Source: Ascaphus truei (Eukaryota; Chordata; Amphibia; Anura; Ascaphidae). Taken from it: a stretch of DNA of 64,000 nt. Position numbers and translations under genes: made by a program. The notes beneath the pieces are model-generated. The model searched no databases, had not been told where the DNA came from, and was given only the letters and a program-made list of their open reading frames with translations. The stretch's first letter is position 1. Each line of letters opens with the position of its first letter. Shown in pieces: positions 20,946 to 32,737 of this stretch. The DNA lies in NCBI GenBank assembly GCA_036426205.1, contig WSYH01000086.1:186001-250000 (forward strand), in the 5' to 3' direction.

Positions 20946-21074
20946 TGTTGCTATATACACATATGTGCACTGATAAATATACTCATACTCACTGACAACA
21001 ATACTCAAATAATCAGACTAACATACTAAAGTGCACACTCACATACACTCACATACACACACAAACATATACAC

Positions 21075-21746
21075 AGAAGGGAGATTACACAGCCTATGCT
21101 ACCTAGTGTGTGGTGCGATACTGGTTAGGGTCAGGAGAACTAAGCTCATCTGCGGTATTGTAGAGATCAGGACAGGCTTAGGTTCTTCCTCTGGTTCTTC
21201 TCATGGTGCTTAGCGCCTCCAGCAGCAGTGGGCTCCAGGATGTTTGGAGGTCAGCCCCCACTATTTCACTCTTTCCCCCTCGGCCTAAGGACTAATTCTC
21301 AGATTGAGGTATATTAGAACAGGATCTTTATTCAGGCTTGCACTCACTGCAGTTCTTCATCACAGCGGCGCATGGTCTCAGAGGTTCCAGAATGGTGAAG
21401 GCCCTAATCTTACAGGCCTCTGTGGCTGAATCTGATGTTCCCCCAACCAAAGGCTAGGGGTGAGCACACTCATCCTGCCATTGGAGAGACTCACAGCTCA
21501 AGCAGGACTCTCACTAACTTGGTCACACCCTCCTAGGAGACTCAAGAAGGGACGGGCTCATGGTCTATACCTATCCTTGATAGGCTTACACAGGCCACGA
21601 GTCACCACCTTACTTCTATCACTCATAAGAGGGGCATAAGGGGGGTCAAGAGCCAATAGATTTAACCTGTTACTGCCTGAAGCTAACAGGACTTACATAA
21701 CAGGGATAAGAGGGGGAAAGAAAGGTATAATGGGACATACTCTGTT
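21075..21746 (-). mobile_element. Solo LTR-like sequence, minus strand
   Basis: The minus strand starts TGTAACAGAGTATG, has GAATAAAGATCC near 21320, and ends in a block (GGCGCTAAGCACCATGAGAA, AACCAGAGGAAG) resembling the 13-kb LTRs. No internal domain is attached and the far edge is uncertain. Confidence 0.55.
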
Positions 21747-21749
21747 ACA

Positions 21750-22015
21750 TAAAATATAAGTACATACACACAATACATGAAAACATACAGTACACAGACA
21801 CACAAGTACACACAACCAAATAATCCCACACAAGTGCATACGCATGCATATATAATTATACACACACAAATGATCATACTGTACACACAAGTATATATAC
21901 ATAAATATGCTCAGAATCACACACAAGTACATATACATACAGTAAACACACAAATAAGCATACACGCAAATACATACACAAATAAGCATACACACAAGTA
22001 CATACACACACGGCT
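21750..22015. repeat. CA/TA-rich imperfect tandem repeat
   Basis: Units such as CACAAGTACATACAC and AAATAAGCATACACAC repeat irregularly. They resemble the longer array at 35640-36290. Confidence 0.85.
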
Positions 22016-22019
22016 AATT

Positions 22020-22505
22020 ACCTTTATATTGTCAAATCTCAAGGAAACTACTCTGATTCTTTTGGACCTCTCCTTAGCTTTTCATACTGTTGAGCACCCT
22101 CTTCTACTACACATTCTTCACTCTCTTGGCATCTCTTACCTCTCTCACCATTGCTTCAGTGTCTCTTATGCCAACTCCTCCTAGACCTCTATGGAACTCT
22201 CTGTATGTGTACCTCAAAGCACAGTTTTAAGCCCCTTATTTTTATCTCTATATACCTTCTCACTGGGTTACCTCATTGACGCTTTTAGATTCACCTATCA
22301 TCTCTGTGCTGACACACAACTATATTTATCTGCACCTGACCTTACACCTGAAGTCCAGTTAAAAATTACAGAGTGCCTATCACCTAACTGGATGGCCTTT
22401 CGTCGCCTCAATCTTAACATGATTAAGTCAGAGCTCCTTATATTACCTTTCAAAACCAGACCACGTTATTCCCTTCTCCATTACAGTCAATAACACCACT
22501 ATTCA
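22020..22505 (+). mobile_element. L2 LINE RT fragment
   Basis: The frame reads LILLDLSLAFHTVEHPLLL (RT motif A; canonical AAFDTVDH), then GVPQ-like [29 protein letters not shown] (motif C, mutated) and [15 protein letters not shown]. This is the core of an L2 ORF2 with one internal frame break at 22185. It stops where an LTR-like start appears at 22511. Confidence 0.85.
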
Positions 22506-22510
22506 CCCAG

Positions 22511-22706
22511 TGTGACGGGAGGGGGTAACCACAATAAAGGTCAAGCCCGTTTTACTTACACCTGCTCCGTGTATAAGGGTCTAAGAGAGTTAGCTCTTGG
22601 GCCCAGTAGCATTGTACCATTCCAATGTACTGTATGTAATAAAAGTATTTGTTGTGTTTTTCCCTTTCAGAGCATGCAATCAAGCAGGGATTGCTAGGGT
22701 ATGAGT
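22511..22706 (+). repeat. LTR-like fragment (TGTGACGGG family)
   Basis: It starts TGTGACGGGAGGGGGTAACC, cuts into the L2 frame, and contains AATAAAAG at about 22640. The start resembles those of the LTRs at 33326 and 47253. Confidence 0.45.
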
Positions 22707-24990
22707 GTCAAGGTAGACCAGGGCTTACCAACAAATTAATACCGGGATTCTGGACTGAGCACACAAGATGAGTAAAATAAATTGTCATTTATTTCCTTTT
22801 AAGACAAACACACAATACTTCACAATTACAGTCAATATACACTTACTGGGATGGGGAAACTAAATAAAATGTCCACGGAACGAAACAAAGTCTCTGGGCA
22901 CCCCGGCAAGTGGGTGAGCGATGTGAGCCGTGCGACAGTCCTTGGCTAGGTGCGCAACTTGCCAGTCCTATATCTCCGCCAAAAGAAAGTCTTTCGTAAT
23001 GTCCTTACAGGATTCGTTGGGGAATCCTTAGCTCAAACGAATTCTGGAAGAGGGGTGCAATTCTTTGTTACGGTGTACTTAACCCCTCCCACTCCGGAAC
23101 TGCTGACTCTGTACTTGGACGCGGCGGCAGGCATTTGTTTTAGGGTTACGGGTCCTATACCTAACATATACACCCAATCCTCTCATGGGAATAATTTTCC
23201 CCACCTATCCCAGACTTTCGAGTACCTTACAAAGAGGGCATAAGTTGCTTCCTGATTTGCACAGAGCATGTGCTAACCTCACACCTGAGCTACTTAGCAT
23301 ACCGGGCCCAACCTCTTACCTGGCGACAGCAAGTCTGGGGTTTGGCTACCAAGTGTGAAGTGCCCATACTTCACACCAGTATCTGGTACTTAACAATATC
23401 CCGGCCACCCTAACACCTAGGGTCCCTGAGGCTTTTCAACACCCAGACTTCTCTTAGACACTGGGGCACCATTGTAGCAGGGTACCCTTTGAAGTCCAGA
23501 GATGAAAAATCCCTTAGCTCATTCCTCTATAACATATGGGTATGTTAATGGATGCATTGCCGGTCTGGCAGGAAAGAGTTCCTGCCTGTACATTTTAAAA
23601 CACCATTACAATACAGTTTATTTATAAATGTATGTTCTGCTTATGCAACAATTATAAACCTTATATGTATGTTTATGGTTTCTTTTTACCTAGCTGCACT
23701 CCAAAAATTAGAGTGCTAGCTCTTTCCCAACGCAAGTTAACCACTTAATTGAAGGGGCTCTGTGATGTGGGCTGCGGTTTGACCTATACTCGGTCTGGGT
23801 TACAAGCCGGCATACAATGTATCCGTGCTGGCTTTGATCGGTAACCGCAGACACGCACCACTACTTCAACTCAAGTGGACAACAAGACGGCAGGATACTA
23901 TGTATCACGAAGGCACTTCAGCTAAACCGCAGACCACTTATTCAATTGACTTTGCGGTTTCATCGTCTATGGTCTGAAAACTGATACCTATCTTGAAAGC
24001 AGCTACTTATTCACGGGCACACTTCGTCAATCAGCGCTTGGCACAGCGCTAGCAGCTCCCCCTTGTGTCGCAAATACAGTTAGCACAGAGTTAATTCGTT
24101 AATTCTACAGCAGCTAGCTGCTAAGCTGTAAAACAGGGACAATAAAGGTAGTGTAGGGGAAAACATGGTGTTATGATGGCAATACATTTTAACCCCTTCT
24201 GTCCCAACACGGTTTAGGGTTAACCAGCCGGGCATTAAACCTTTATTATTGGCCTGCTTAACCCTCTCACCGCCACAATGAGTTTCAAGGTTTTTTTTCT
24301 CCAGAGGAACCGTTGACAGAATGTGCCTAGGACGTTGGGGTCCGGAGTTGTCGGTTCCCTTATAAATGTACCCGGGAATCATAACAAAACACAAAAAGGG
24401 TGCAAAAGAGAAGAAACAAAAAAAAAGCAAAATCAATTATAATGCAACAAAATGTATAAAATTCACAAATAACAGTTACCAATAAACAGTTTACAATAAA
24501 AAAAGAGAGAGGAGAGATCACATAGATCTATACATCCACTCCTCAAAACCACACATCACCACGAGGAATAAAAACCTGGAATAATCCAGAAAACCACCAC
24601 AGGCTCATAGTCCCAGTAAGAAACAAAGACAGGGGGGAGAGAAAAAAACTCAATCTGCAATAGTAAATATATGAAGCGTATCTTAGGGTTTGTGTCCTCG
24701 TGGAGGTGGGAATAGCAGCTTCCGGGTATCGTCGTCACGATCTCGTGTCGCTGCGTGATGACCATAACGGGTCCAAATGGAACTTCATCAGGGGTTTGGC
24801 CTAAAAGATCCTGTAGCATATTTAAATAGTGACAGGGATATCCATCCCCATGCACCAATCAGGATCGCATCAAGTGGGTCTTAATGAGCCGTCCAAACAG
24901 CTTAATAAAAATGCTCAACATACAAAACATTAAAATTACCAAGCCTTTACATACAAACCAACATTCAACATTACTAACAAACAAAAAAAC
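22707..24990. other. Unassigned stretch, partly LTR-like
   Basis: 22707 begins TGTCAAGGTAGACC with minus-strand AATAAA signals near 22780, resembling the start of the 13440/27790 LTR family. The rest (to about 24.1 kb, then 24.1-24.99 kb) has no recognisable exon, RT or transposase. On the minus strand near 24800, CCCTGATGAAG is a hammerhead-core look-alike without the matching GAAA half. Confidence 0.3.
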
Positions 24991-24994
24991 ATAT

Positions 24995-25737
24995 GTAGCC
25001 ATGCTATCTGTGGCTACTAGTTTGCTTTCCTCCTGGCAGTAAATCCTGGTACAATCAGGTTTCCAGTAGTCGATATGGGGTTTTCACCCTCCTTGGTACT
25101 GCACTTGAGTGACAGCGGGAGGCAGTGACATCAGGCCTGGGCATTACCAATCATGAGATAGACCTGGTGCCCTCCTCCTGGCTGTACTTAAGGGCAGGTA
25201 CCACCCAAATTTAGCAGTGCCTCTACCCACTTGCGAGGGGCAGGTCACACAGCCGAGAGCCTGAACATTGGGCCTTCTCTGGCCCTCTTCCCTCGGGGGA
25301 GAGCGAGTGTGAACCATACCTCTGCTAGGGAGGTGGGGAAGAGCTAGGACAGCTGCGGGTGCGCTTGGCCTGTAGTAATGGTCCAGGGACCATCCTTCAG
25401 TGATAGCTGAGACTGCATTGGGCAGAAGCCTGCCGTGTAACTGTGCTGTACAGAAGAGATAATAAACCGTTCCTGTTGTTATACCTCCTGCCTTGTGTGT
25501 GACCTTACTGGGGGGGAGAGGTAATAGTTCTACCGTGGGAAATCACCTCCAGTTCCTGGAGCCTACAGCAGATGGAGGCGCTGCACTGCTGAAGAGATAT
25601 GTAGGGTATAAACCCCAGTCCTGTGTCCCCACTACTACCGTGGACAACTCAGCCCACCTGTTGCCAGCAGGTATATGCACCATACATTGTGGTAATGGCC
25701 AGATCTCCCACCGGGTGGGGGAAACACCGTTACACGT
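24995..25737 (+). mobile_element. LTR-like block, plus strand
   Basis: It starts TGTAGCCATGC, carries AATAAACC near 25463 followed by a TGTGTGACC segment, and ends AACACCGTTACA. Its last 220 bp match 6885-7115. ACATA occurs just before the start and again 3 bp after the end, so the edges may be slightly off. It sits 140 bp upstream of the gypsy PBS but does not obviously match the 3' LTR candidate at 33326. Confidence 0.5.
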
Positions 25738-25876
25738 ACATAAAATTAATGTTACAATCATAAATGCTAGTAAAAAGCAAGTGCCAAAAATATATGTATC
25801 AACACCTAATGAATAGAATCATAAGCAAGTTAATACCATGCCACCCATAGCTAGACACATAATGTGACAGTCTCAC

Positions 25877-25894
25877 TGGTGGCAGCGGTGGGAT
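25877..25894 (+). other. Primer binding site, tRNA-Leu
   Basis: TGGTGGCAGCGGTGGGAT is the exact reverse complement of the vertebrate tRNA-Leu(AAG) 3' end plus CCA (ATCCCACCGCTGCCA-CCA, recalled from family knowledge). It follows GTGACAGTCTCAC, so an LTR ending in GTGACA is likely just upstream. It marks the start of the gypsy internal region. Confidence 0.8.
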
Positions 25895-26145
25895 ACTGAT
25901 TAAACCTATATTGCTGTTCCTGCGGGGCTCTGCTTGCGAGCTCCTCAGACAAGTAGCAACTGACACACACTTCTAAAGAGCACGAGAGACTTCACTGTTC
26001 CCTTCACCCATACCCCGAAGGCACCATGAGCGATCGCTCAGGAAGATTCAGGTCATGGACCAGAGAGAAAGCCGTGGAGAGATGTGTGGGGTATGGCTTA
26101 CCGACAGATGGGCGGTCGAAGGCACAACTGGAGGAGGATTTGGAG

Positions 26146-26672
26146 AGGAATGAGGTGAGTGATCACCACAATGACGTGTGCTGCAGAGTGTCAGTATTCT
26201 CACAGCATAAAAGTTCTCCACACTGCCAGTGTATGTCCGGAATATATGAAGTCATAAACGGAGGGATTTAAGTCCAATGACTAAACCCCTAGTGTGGGGG
26301 ACGGGTTAGCGGTGATACTAAGAGAGGGATGACCGGGGGGTCTTTCGACCGGCACCGGACCCCTTCAGTTTAACTAGCCTCATATAAGACCAATCCTCCT
26401 GGGGGCACTCCGTGATAAATAAATCCACTTACTGCATCTGCATCTGGTGGGTCCGGACAAGCGTGCTCCTCGCTGCTCGTGATACACAAAGGGGAAAACT
26501 TCTCACTGGAGGGAGAGAAGGGACAGCGGGCACTGCTCGGCAAATAGTGATGGCTGGACTGCACTGAGTTAAAAAGTTAGTTATTTATTTAGCCATTTGC
26601 AAACATAGATTAAAAAGGGAAGGTCCCCCGTAGTAGCTCTAACGCGTTTCGCCCCTACGGGGCTTGGTCAAA
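26146..26672 (-). mobile_element. Short insertion in gag with 12-bp target duplication
   Basis: GAGGATTTGGAG occurs at 26134-26145 and 26673-26684 around about 527 bp of non-gag sequence. The insertion ends, on the right, in a hammerhead-like motif on the minus strand, which would be its 5' end. No coding sequence was recognised. This fits a non-autonomous Penelope-type or other hammerhead-bearing retroelement. Confidence 0.65.
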
Positions 26673-26675
26673 GAG
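26637..26675 (-). ncRNA. Hammerhead-ribozyme-like motif
   Basis: The minus strand reads CTCT-TTGACCA-AG, a perfect GCCCC/GGGGC stem II with a GTA loop, then GAAACGCGTT and AGAG. Stem I pairs CTCT with AGAG. GAAACGCGTT fits the core, with the self-complementary ACGCGT typical of minimal, dimer-forming hammerheads. The other half (TTGACCA for CTGANGA) has two changes, so it is probably inactive. Confidence 0.6.
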
Positions 26676-27789
26676 GATTTGGAGCATCATGAGGACCACA
26701 GGGTCCTACCAGAGGGGCAAGTCCCCGTAGCTGCTGTGTTGGCAGACGCTATTCAGCCCGGAGTGCAGGAGGTCCCTCCAACTCCGGGGCTGCAAGGACA
26801 TGAGGAGAGTGCTAGTGACCCCCCGGTCGTGGGTGGCTTGGCGCCAGGGGTTGCGGACGAGGTAGCAGCTGCGGCTGCCGAGCGTGCCGTCCCTGGGCTC
26901 ATTGCACTTCTGGCTACATTGGGAACGGGTGTTAGCACTGCAGAGCATGTACAGCTCTTGACAGCAGTGCTCAGAAGAACCCACAACTCCTACCTTGAAA
27001 ACGGGGAACAAGGTCTTTCCCAGGTGGATCATCACAGCTTCAGCAAGTTCATGGATGGCACAGATGACCTTGATGCGTTCCTGAATGACTTCGAGACGCA
27101 GTGTTCCCGGTTCCGTATCCCAAGGAGGGACTGGGTGGTCAGACTGCGACCACTGTTATCTGGCAAAGCCAAACGGACTGTGATGGGTATTCCACGCGTG
27201 GATGCCAATGACATGTGAAAAGCAAGCTGCAAACCCAGTATGCCCTGACCCCAGAATCTTACAGGGGCAAGTTCCGTACTCCCCGGAGAGTCATATAGCA
27301 CCTATGCCAGTAGGATGGCTTTGCATGGGATTCAGTGGGGTGGAGGGGAATGGGGTTACAAAATTCCATACCCTGCTGGACTTATTCTTCCAAGAGCAGC
27401 TGCTGCAGCAGCTTCCTACAGATGTGAGGGGATGGGTCTATGACCATAAACCTCAGACCTATGAGGATGCAGCGAAAATGGCAGATGAGTATGTGGCCAG
27501 CCGAGTTGCAATGAAGGACCCTGTAGCACCCAAAGGAGCGGGCCATGCGGCCCAGGGTGCTAAGACTACCCCTCAGTGGACACACCAGCCTGCGGCAGGA
27601 AACAGCGCACCCAAGGCTGCAGAGTTCAAGCATGAGAGGCGGTGTTATTCCTGCAATAAAGTTGGACATCTCAGGCCAGATTGTCCGGACCGGGACCAGT
27701 CCAAGGGACCCCATCAGGGGCAACGCTCACCAGCTGCGAGGCCGGTCGCCCGTGTGCGACTGGCACACACAGAGGAGCCAAGTACAGCC

Positions 27790-28730
27790 TGTCACGGTAG
27801 CTTATGACAAGATATAATGAACACCAAATATCTGGGTTGAACTGAACGAGGCTTAGATATAATAAAATATAATTTATTCCTTAAAAAAGGTGAACACATC
27901 AATATAGTACAATTAACAGACAAGAAGGTAACACTTACTAAGGGTTGGGGGATGGAGGAGTATCCACTAGCAATTCTACAGCAGTCCAGTGACATTCAAG
28001 ATGGAATCAGAAGCACAACTCCAGCAATCCAGTGACATTCAAGATGGTATCAGAAGCACAACTAAAAACTGTAGGGTTGACACAGTTTATATACCTGTGC
28101 AACCCTATTCTTAACATTGTATACGGCCTATTGGTGAACAATTATCTGTATTCACTCTCTAATGTGGAGACACAGACTAACAGACTAACCCATGCCCTCA
28201 GGTAACAATTAGACGGCAGGGTTTGTTGATTGACTAATACTTAATCCCTAGACATTGGGTAACAATCAGGCAGTTACTTTTTGATCACCGTGCTTAGGCT
28301 ACTCAGCCGTCTGCCCTTCATGACTTATTAGCCTAGCAAATGGCGTCTGCATTTTCAGAACAGATCCAAAATAAAATACATATACACTTTAATATCTACA
28401 CATATTACAGTAATAAGTTCCATTCTGGTGGGCTCAGTGGGTCGACCTTTGCCAGTTTTTAATGCCTACAGTGACTCCACATATTGGCCAAATATGAACT
28501 CTCTGCGACCTCCAGAATTGGAGATACAGAAATGCACTTTAAAACATTAATATACATGCTTATAATGAAACATGGGAACAGGGGAACATACACTTTCAAG
28601 GTACAATAAGGTGCAAACCTCATCCCTGGACCGCAGTCCAGTTAACCTCTTGTCTCTCTGGTGAGGTCAGGGGATTGCCATATGGGGTGCAACCCCTTTA
28701 ATGCCGGGCCACCCCCTTTCTCCCTCTACA
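27790..28730 (-). mobile_element. Solo LTR with 5-bp target duplication (copy 2), inside gag-pol
   Basis: It is the same family and orientation as 13440-14344, beginning TGTCACGGTAGC and ending CCCTCTACA. CAGCC flanks both sides (27785-27789 and 28731-28735). It splits the gypsy element between gag and protease. Relative to copy 1 it has a short internal duplication around 27990-28040. Confidence 0.93.
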
Positions 28731-28735
28731 CAGCC

Positions 28736-30477
28736 GTGTAACCTGCCCACAGAGGGATGCCAAGCGGAGAGACTGCTCTTGCCACCTCGGGACCAGCAAC
28801 GGAGAGCGGGGGACATCAGGTTGCTCCAGTCGGGGTGCAGCCCAACGATGTCCGGCAGAAGCATCTGCGGAGGGTGACCATCGGAGACCGGCAGGCAGAC
28901 GGCTTGCTAGACTCTGGTGCCACTGTGACTCTGGTTCGCCCTGATATGGTGCGGCCAGAGGATTTGTTCCCGGGCACCGGGATGCAAGTGACCATACCAG
29001 ATGGAGGACCGCGGTCACTCCAGGTTGCCCGGGTCGTTTTGGACTGGGGTGCCGGGCGTGGCATGAGGGAGGTGGGGGTTTTGCCTGGGTTAGATGCCGA
29101 GGTCTTGCTGGGTAACGACCTAGGACACGTTACCTGTGTTTTTACCACTGAACTGGCGCCTGTTGCAGTGATCACCAGGAGCCAGTCAGCAAGGTTCGCA
29201 GCAGAACCAGCCCCTGTCCCCCTGCATTTGGGACCTACAGTTCCAGTAGTCTCTGCAGAGACCAGACAGGTAAGCAAGACTCAGTTGCTTTCTGACACTG
29301 ACTTACTGTTCCCTGTACCTGTTCCCTCTCCCCCAGACTCACATGTGACCGGGGGGTGGCCAGAGTTAGGTGCCCAATTTAGGGATGCGGTGCGATCTGA
29401 TTCCAGCTTGGAGGGCATGAGACTGCGGGCGTCCGAGTCTAAGCCAAGCAAGGGGTCTGATTACTTCTTGTGGCACCGCGGGCTCCTTTATAGAGAGCAA
29501 GAGACCATCGGGTTAGATGAGGTATGGATGGGGAAGAGACAGCTAGTGGTACCCCGGGAGTATAGGCAGCAGTTGTTGCGGGTAGCCCACTCCATTCCAC
29601 TAGCGGGGCATCAGGGGGTCGCTAGGATGCGAGCCCGGCTGTTGCAGCGTTACTACTGGCCGGTGGCATCCAGTGAGGCGGCAGAGTTGTGCCGATCCTG
29701 TGATGCCTGCCAGCGAGTAGGTAAGGCGGGTGACCATGTGAAGGCACCCTTGAACCCGTTACTGGTAATAGGGGAACCCTTTCAGCGGGTAGCTATGGAC
29801 CTCGTGGGACCCCTCATGGTTCCCAGCTGGTCAGGCAAGCGCTACATTCTCACGGTGGTGGATTTTGCCACCCGGTACCCTGAGGCAGTAGCGCTTGCCA
29901 GTATTGATGCTAGAGCAGTAGCTAAAGCTCTGTTAGCCATTTTTTCTAGGGTAGGTTTCCCTAGTGAGATCCTAACCGATCAGGGGTCGCAGTTCTTGAG
30001 TGAATTGCTCCAGTGTCTCTGGGATGCGTGCGAGGTGAAGCACCAGCGCACGACCCGTTACCACCCCCAAACCAACGGACTATGTGAGAGGTTCAATGGT
30101 ACCCTGAAGCAGATGCTGCGAACATTTATAGAGGCAGAGGGAAAAGACTGGGAGATTCACCTGCAGCACTTTCTGTTTGCATACCGAGAGGTACCGCAAG
30201 AATCTACAGGCTTCTCTCCCTTTGAGCTGCTATATGGTCGCAGGGTACAGGGACCTCTGGACTTATTCGGTGAGGGATGGGAAGGGGAGACTACCACTAC
30301 TGATGCTTCTGTGCTTCAGTATGTGATAGATCTCAGAGACCGGTTAGAGATGCTCCTGGGGTTGGCACAGGACAACCTTAGGGCTGCTCAGAACAAGCAG
30401 AAGACTTGGTATGATCAGAATGCCCGTAGCAGAGAGTTCATCCCAGGGTTGTCAAGCCCATTCGGGAGAACAAATTA
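28736..30477 (+). pseudogene. Gmr1-like gypsy pol: protease and integrase
   Basis: A 573-codon open frame (28757-30478) has an aspartic protease near its N-terminus (GLLDSGATVTLV, residues about 49-60). Then follows, unusually, integrase: an HHCC-type zinc finger (HSIPLAGHQGVARMRARL ... CRSCDACQ), the core with DLVGPL, LTDQGSQF and HPQTNGLCERFNGTLK (D, D, E), and a helical tail. A small deletion near 30455 shifts the frame. The GPY/F end of integrase (WSGPYPVLRK) is read from 30478. In ordinary Ty3/gypsy elements integrase comes last. Protease-integrase-RT-RNase H is the order of the Gmr1 group described in cod and other deuterostomes. Confidence 0.92.
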
Positions 30478-32145
30478 ATGGCTGCCTGGTCGGGACCGTA
30501 TCCGGTACTGCGAAAGATGAACGAGTGCAACTATGTTGTACAGGTAGATGCTGAGACAGGGAGAAATAAGACTTATCACATCAACATGCTGAAGGAGTAC
30601 ATAGCACCGAGTGTGGCGTCGCTGCTGGCCATTTGCAGCCCACCGATGGGGGGTCCAGCGAGCAATGCTCTGCCAGATCTCCTGGGGGAGGCTAGGCAGG
30701 AGGGTACTGTAGAGCAGGTTGAGATAGGGGCTCAGCTGAGAGTCAGGCAGAGAGCAGAAGCCAGGGCTATGCTAGAGAAGTATAGGGCTCTGTTCTCAGA
30801 CAAGCCAGGGAAGACACACATTGCAGATCACCCAGTGCTGACAGGGGATCTGAGACCTCTGCATAAGCACGCTTATAGAGTGTCAGCAGAGGTAAAGGGC
30901 AGTATAGAGAGGGAGGTAGAAGAGATGCTGGCCCTAGGGGTAATTGTACCGTCCCAGAGCCCTTGGGCTTGTCCGGTAGTCCTGGTGCCTAAGAAGGATG
31001 GAACCACCCGGTTCTGTGTGGACTACCAGCAGCTCAATGCGGGCACGGTGTCAGATGCCTACCCCATGCCCGCATGGATGAGTTGTTAGATGAACTCGTG
31101 GGGGCAAAGTATCTGACGACTATGGATCTCAGTAAAGGGTACTGGCAGATCTCTTTGACCCAGGAGGCTAGAGAGAAGTCTGCATTTATTACCCCAAGTG
31201 GCCTCTATGAATTTCTAGTGATGCCATTCGGAATGAAAAATGCACCGGCTACCTTTCTTCAAAGCCTGGTCAATCGCTTGCTGGAGAGTATACAAGGGTT
31301 TGCAAGGGCATACCTGGACGACATTGCTGTCTTTAGTAACTCGTGGGACTCACACTTAGGGCATGTAGCTGCGGTGCTAGCCAGGATTAGGAAAGCGGGA
31401 CTCACGTTGAAACCCACCAAGTGCTTAGTGGAGATGGCAGAGGTATTGTACCTAGGGCACAGAGTGGGTGGCGGGCATCTTAAGCCAGAACCAGCTAAGG
31501 TGGAAGCTATAGTGCAGTGGCCCATTCCCAAAACCAAGAAGCAAGTCATGGCTTTCCTAGGCACCGCAGGCTACTACAGAAAGTTTGTCCCTCAGTATAG
31601 CGCCATTGCCAAACCCCTGACTGACATGACCCAGAAGCGACAGTCTGTGCTGGTAGTCTGGTCTCCTGCCTGTGAGGTCTCGTTTCAGGCATTAAAGACG
31701 GCACTAGCCAGCGGTCCTATACTTGCTGCTCCAGACTATGCAAAAAAAGTTCCTGGTGCAGACTGATGCCTTGGACTATGGCATTGGGGCAGTACTCAGC
31801 CAAGTGGGGGAGGAGGGCAGTGAACACCCAGTTGTGTATCTAAGCCGCAAGCTGCTGCCCAGAGAGGTGGCATATGCCACCATTGAGAAAGAGTGTCTGG
31901 CCATAGTGTGGGCTCTAAAGAAGTTACAGCCTTATTTGTATGTCAGACATTTCACGGTAATAACAGACCACAATCCTTTGAGTTGGTTACAGAGGGTGTC
32001 GGGGGAAAATGCTAAACTTTTGCGCTGGAGTCTTGCCTTACAGGAGTGGAACTTCACCATCCAGCACAAGAAGGGAAGTGAGCATGGTAATGCTGATGGC
32101 CTTTCCCGCCAGGACAGCCCTCAGGACTTAATTCAATTCAAATTC
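30478..32145 (+). pseudogene. Gmr1-like gypsy pol: reverse transcriptase and RNase H
   Basis: Three overlapping frames follow integrase. 30478-31088 has the integrase GPY/F tail, a linker, and RT motifs 1-2 (SPWACPVVLVPKKDG, RFCVDYQQLN). 31074-31766 has TTMDLSKGYWQI (motif A), MPFGMKNAPATFL, AYLDDIAVFS (motif C, intact YLDD), and the RT connection. 31723-32178 has RNase H: FLVQTDALDYGIGAVL, EKECLAIVWAL, ITDHNPLSWL and GNADGLSRQ with its acidic residues. One missing base near 31072 and one extra A in the A-run at 31741-31747 separate the frames. The element was recently coding, but this copy cannot make RT. Confidence 0.93.
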
Positions 32146-32718
32146 AATTTGTCGTTTTGTTCTCCAATGCAACTATAACACACATCACTGCGAAATGCTC
32201 AAAGAACTAGATTGGTCATCACTAGAGTCTAGGCGCAAAGTTCACCTTTCCTGTCTTGCCTTTAAATTCTTTATGGGCAAGCTACCCAGCTACCTGAACA
32301 AGCTCCTCACCCCTACCACATGCAGCACTTATCACCTGAGATCAGACTCCAAAAGACTATTCATGGTCCCAAGGTTCAACAAAGTATTCGGCCGTTCCTC
32401 CTTCTCTTACCGTGCACCCCAAAACTGGAACAACCTACCAGAGACTCTCACATGCACCACCAGTTTAAGTTCTTTCAAATCTAAGGCTGTCTCACATTTT
32501 AATCTGGTCTGTAACTGTTTCATTCGCCTATAATATATATATATTTTTTAACTGTGCATGCAATGTCTTGTATATAATGTATACCCTGTTCATTTATGTA
32601 ACTGTATTTGTAACCATGTATTATTTGATTTAACTCTGTGCCCACGACATACTTGAAAACGAGAGGTAACTCTCAATGTATTACTTCCTGGTAAAATATT
32701 TTATAAATAAATAAATAA
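32146..32718 (+). mobile_element. 5'-truncated CR1/L2-lineage LINE inserted in the gypsy element
   Basis: The frame 32195-32533 reads LAFKFFMGKLPSYLNKLL, then FSYRAPQNWNNLPETL and SLSSFKSKAVSHF, the C-terminus of a CR1/L2-type ORF2. The 3' UTR has TGAAAACGAGAGGTAACTC, TGTATTACTTCCTGG and an (AAAT)n tail, shared with 19800-19925. The left edge is approximate. Confidence 0.8.
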
Positions 32719-32737
32719 ATTACTAACTTCAAGAGCT

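Larger units (their letters stand above)
26026..27789 (+). pseudogene. Gmr1-like Ty3/gypsy gag, broken
   Basis: It starts at ATG 26026 (MSDRSGRFRSWTREKAVERC). It is interrupted at 26146-26672 by an insertion, resumes at EDLEHHEDH, shifts frame near 27218, and continues to a zinc knuckle CYSCNKVGHLRPDC (CX2CX4HX4C, about 27644-27685). The capsid part includes ESYRGKFR, then LDLFFQEQLLQQLPTDVRGW and YEDAAKMADEYV. That order and spacing match the SCAN domain, which is known to derive from the capsid of Gmr1-like elements. The frame reaches the LTR inserted at 27790. Beyond the insertion, two codons on in the same frame, there is a TAA before the pol frame. Dead copy. Confidence 0.85.

Noticed and set aside
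24777..24815. Fourth hammerhead-like motif (CCCTGATGAAG on the minus strand)
   Set aside because: The CTGATGA box is perfect, but the GAAA half is missing and stem II is poor.
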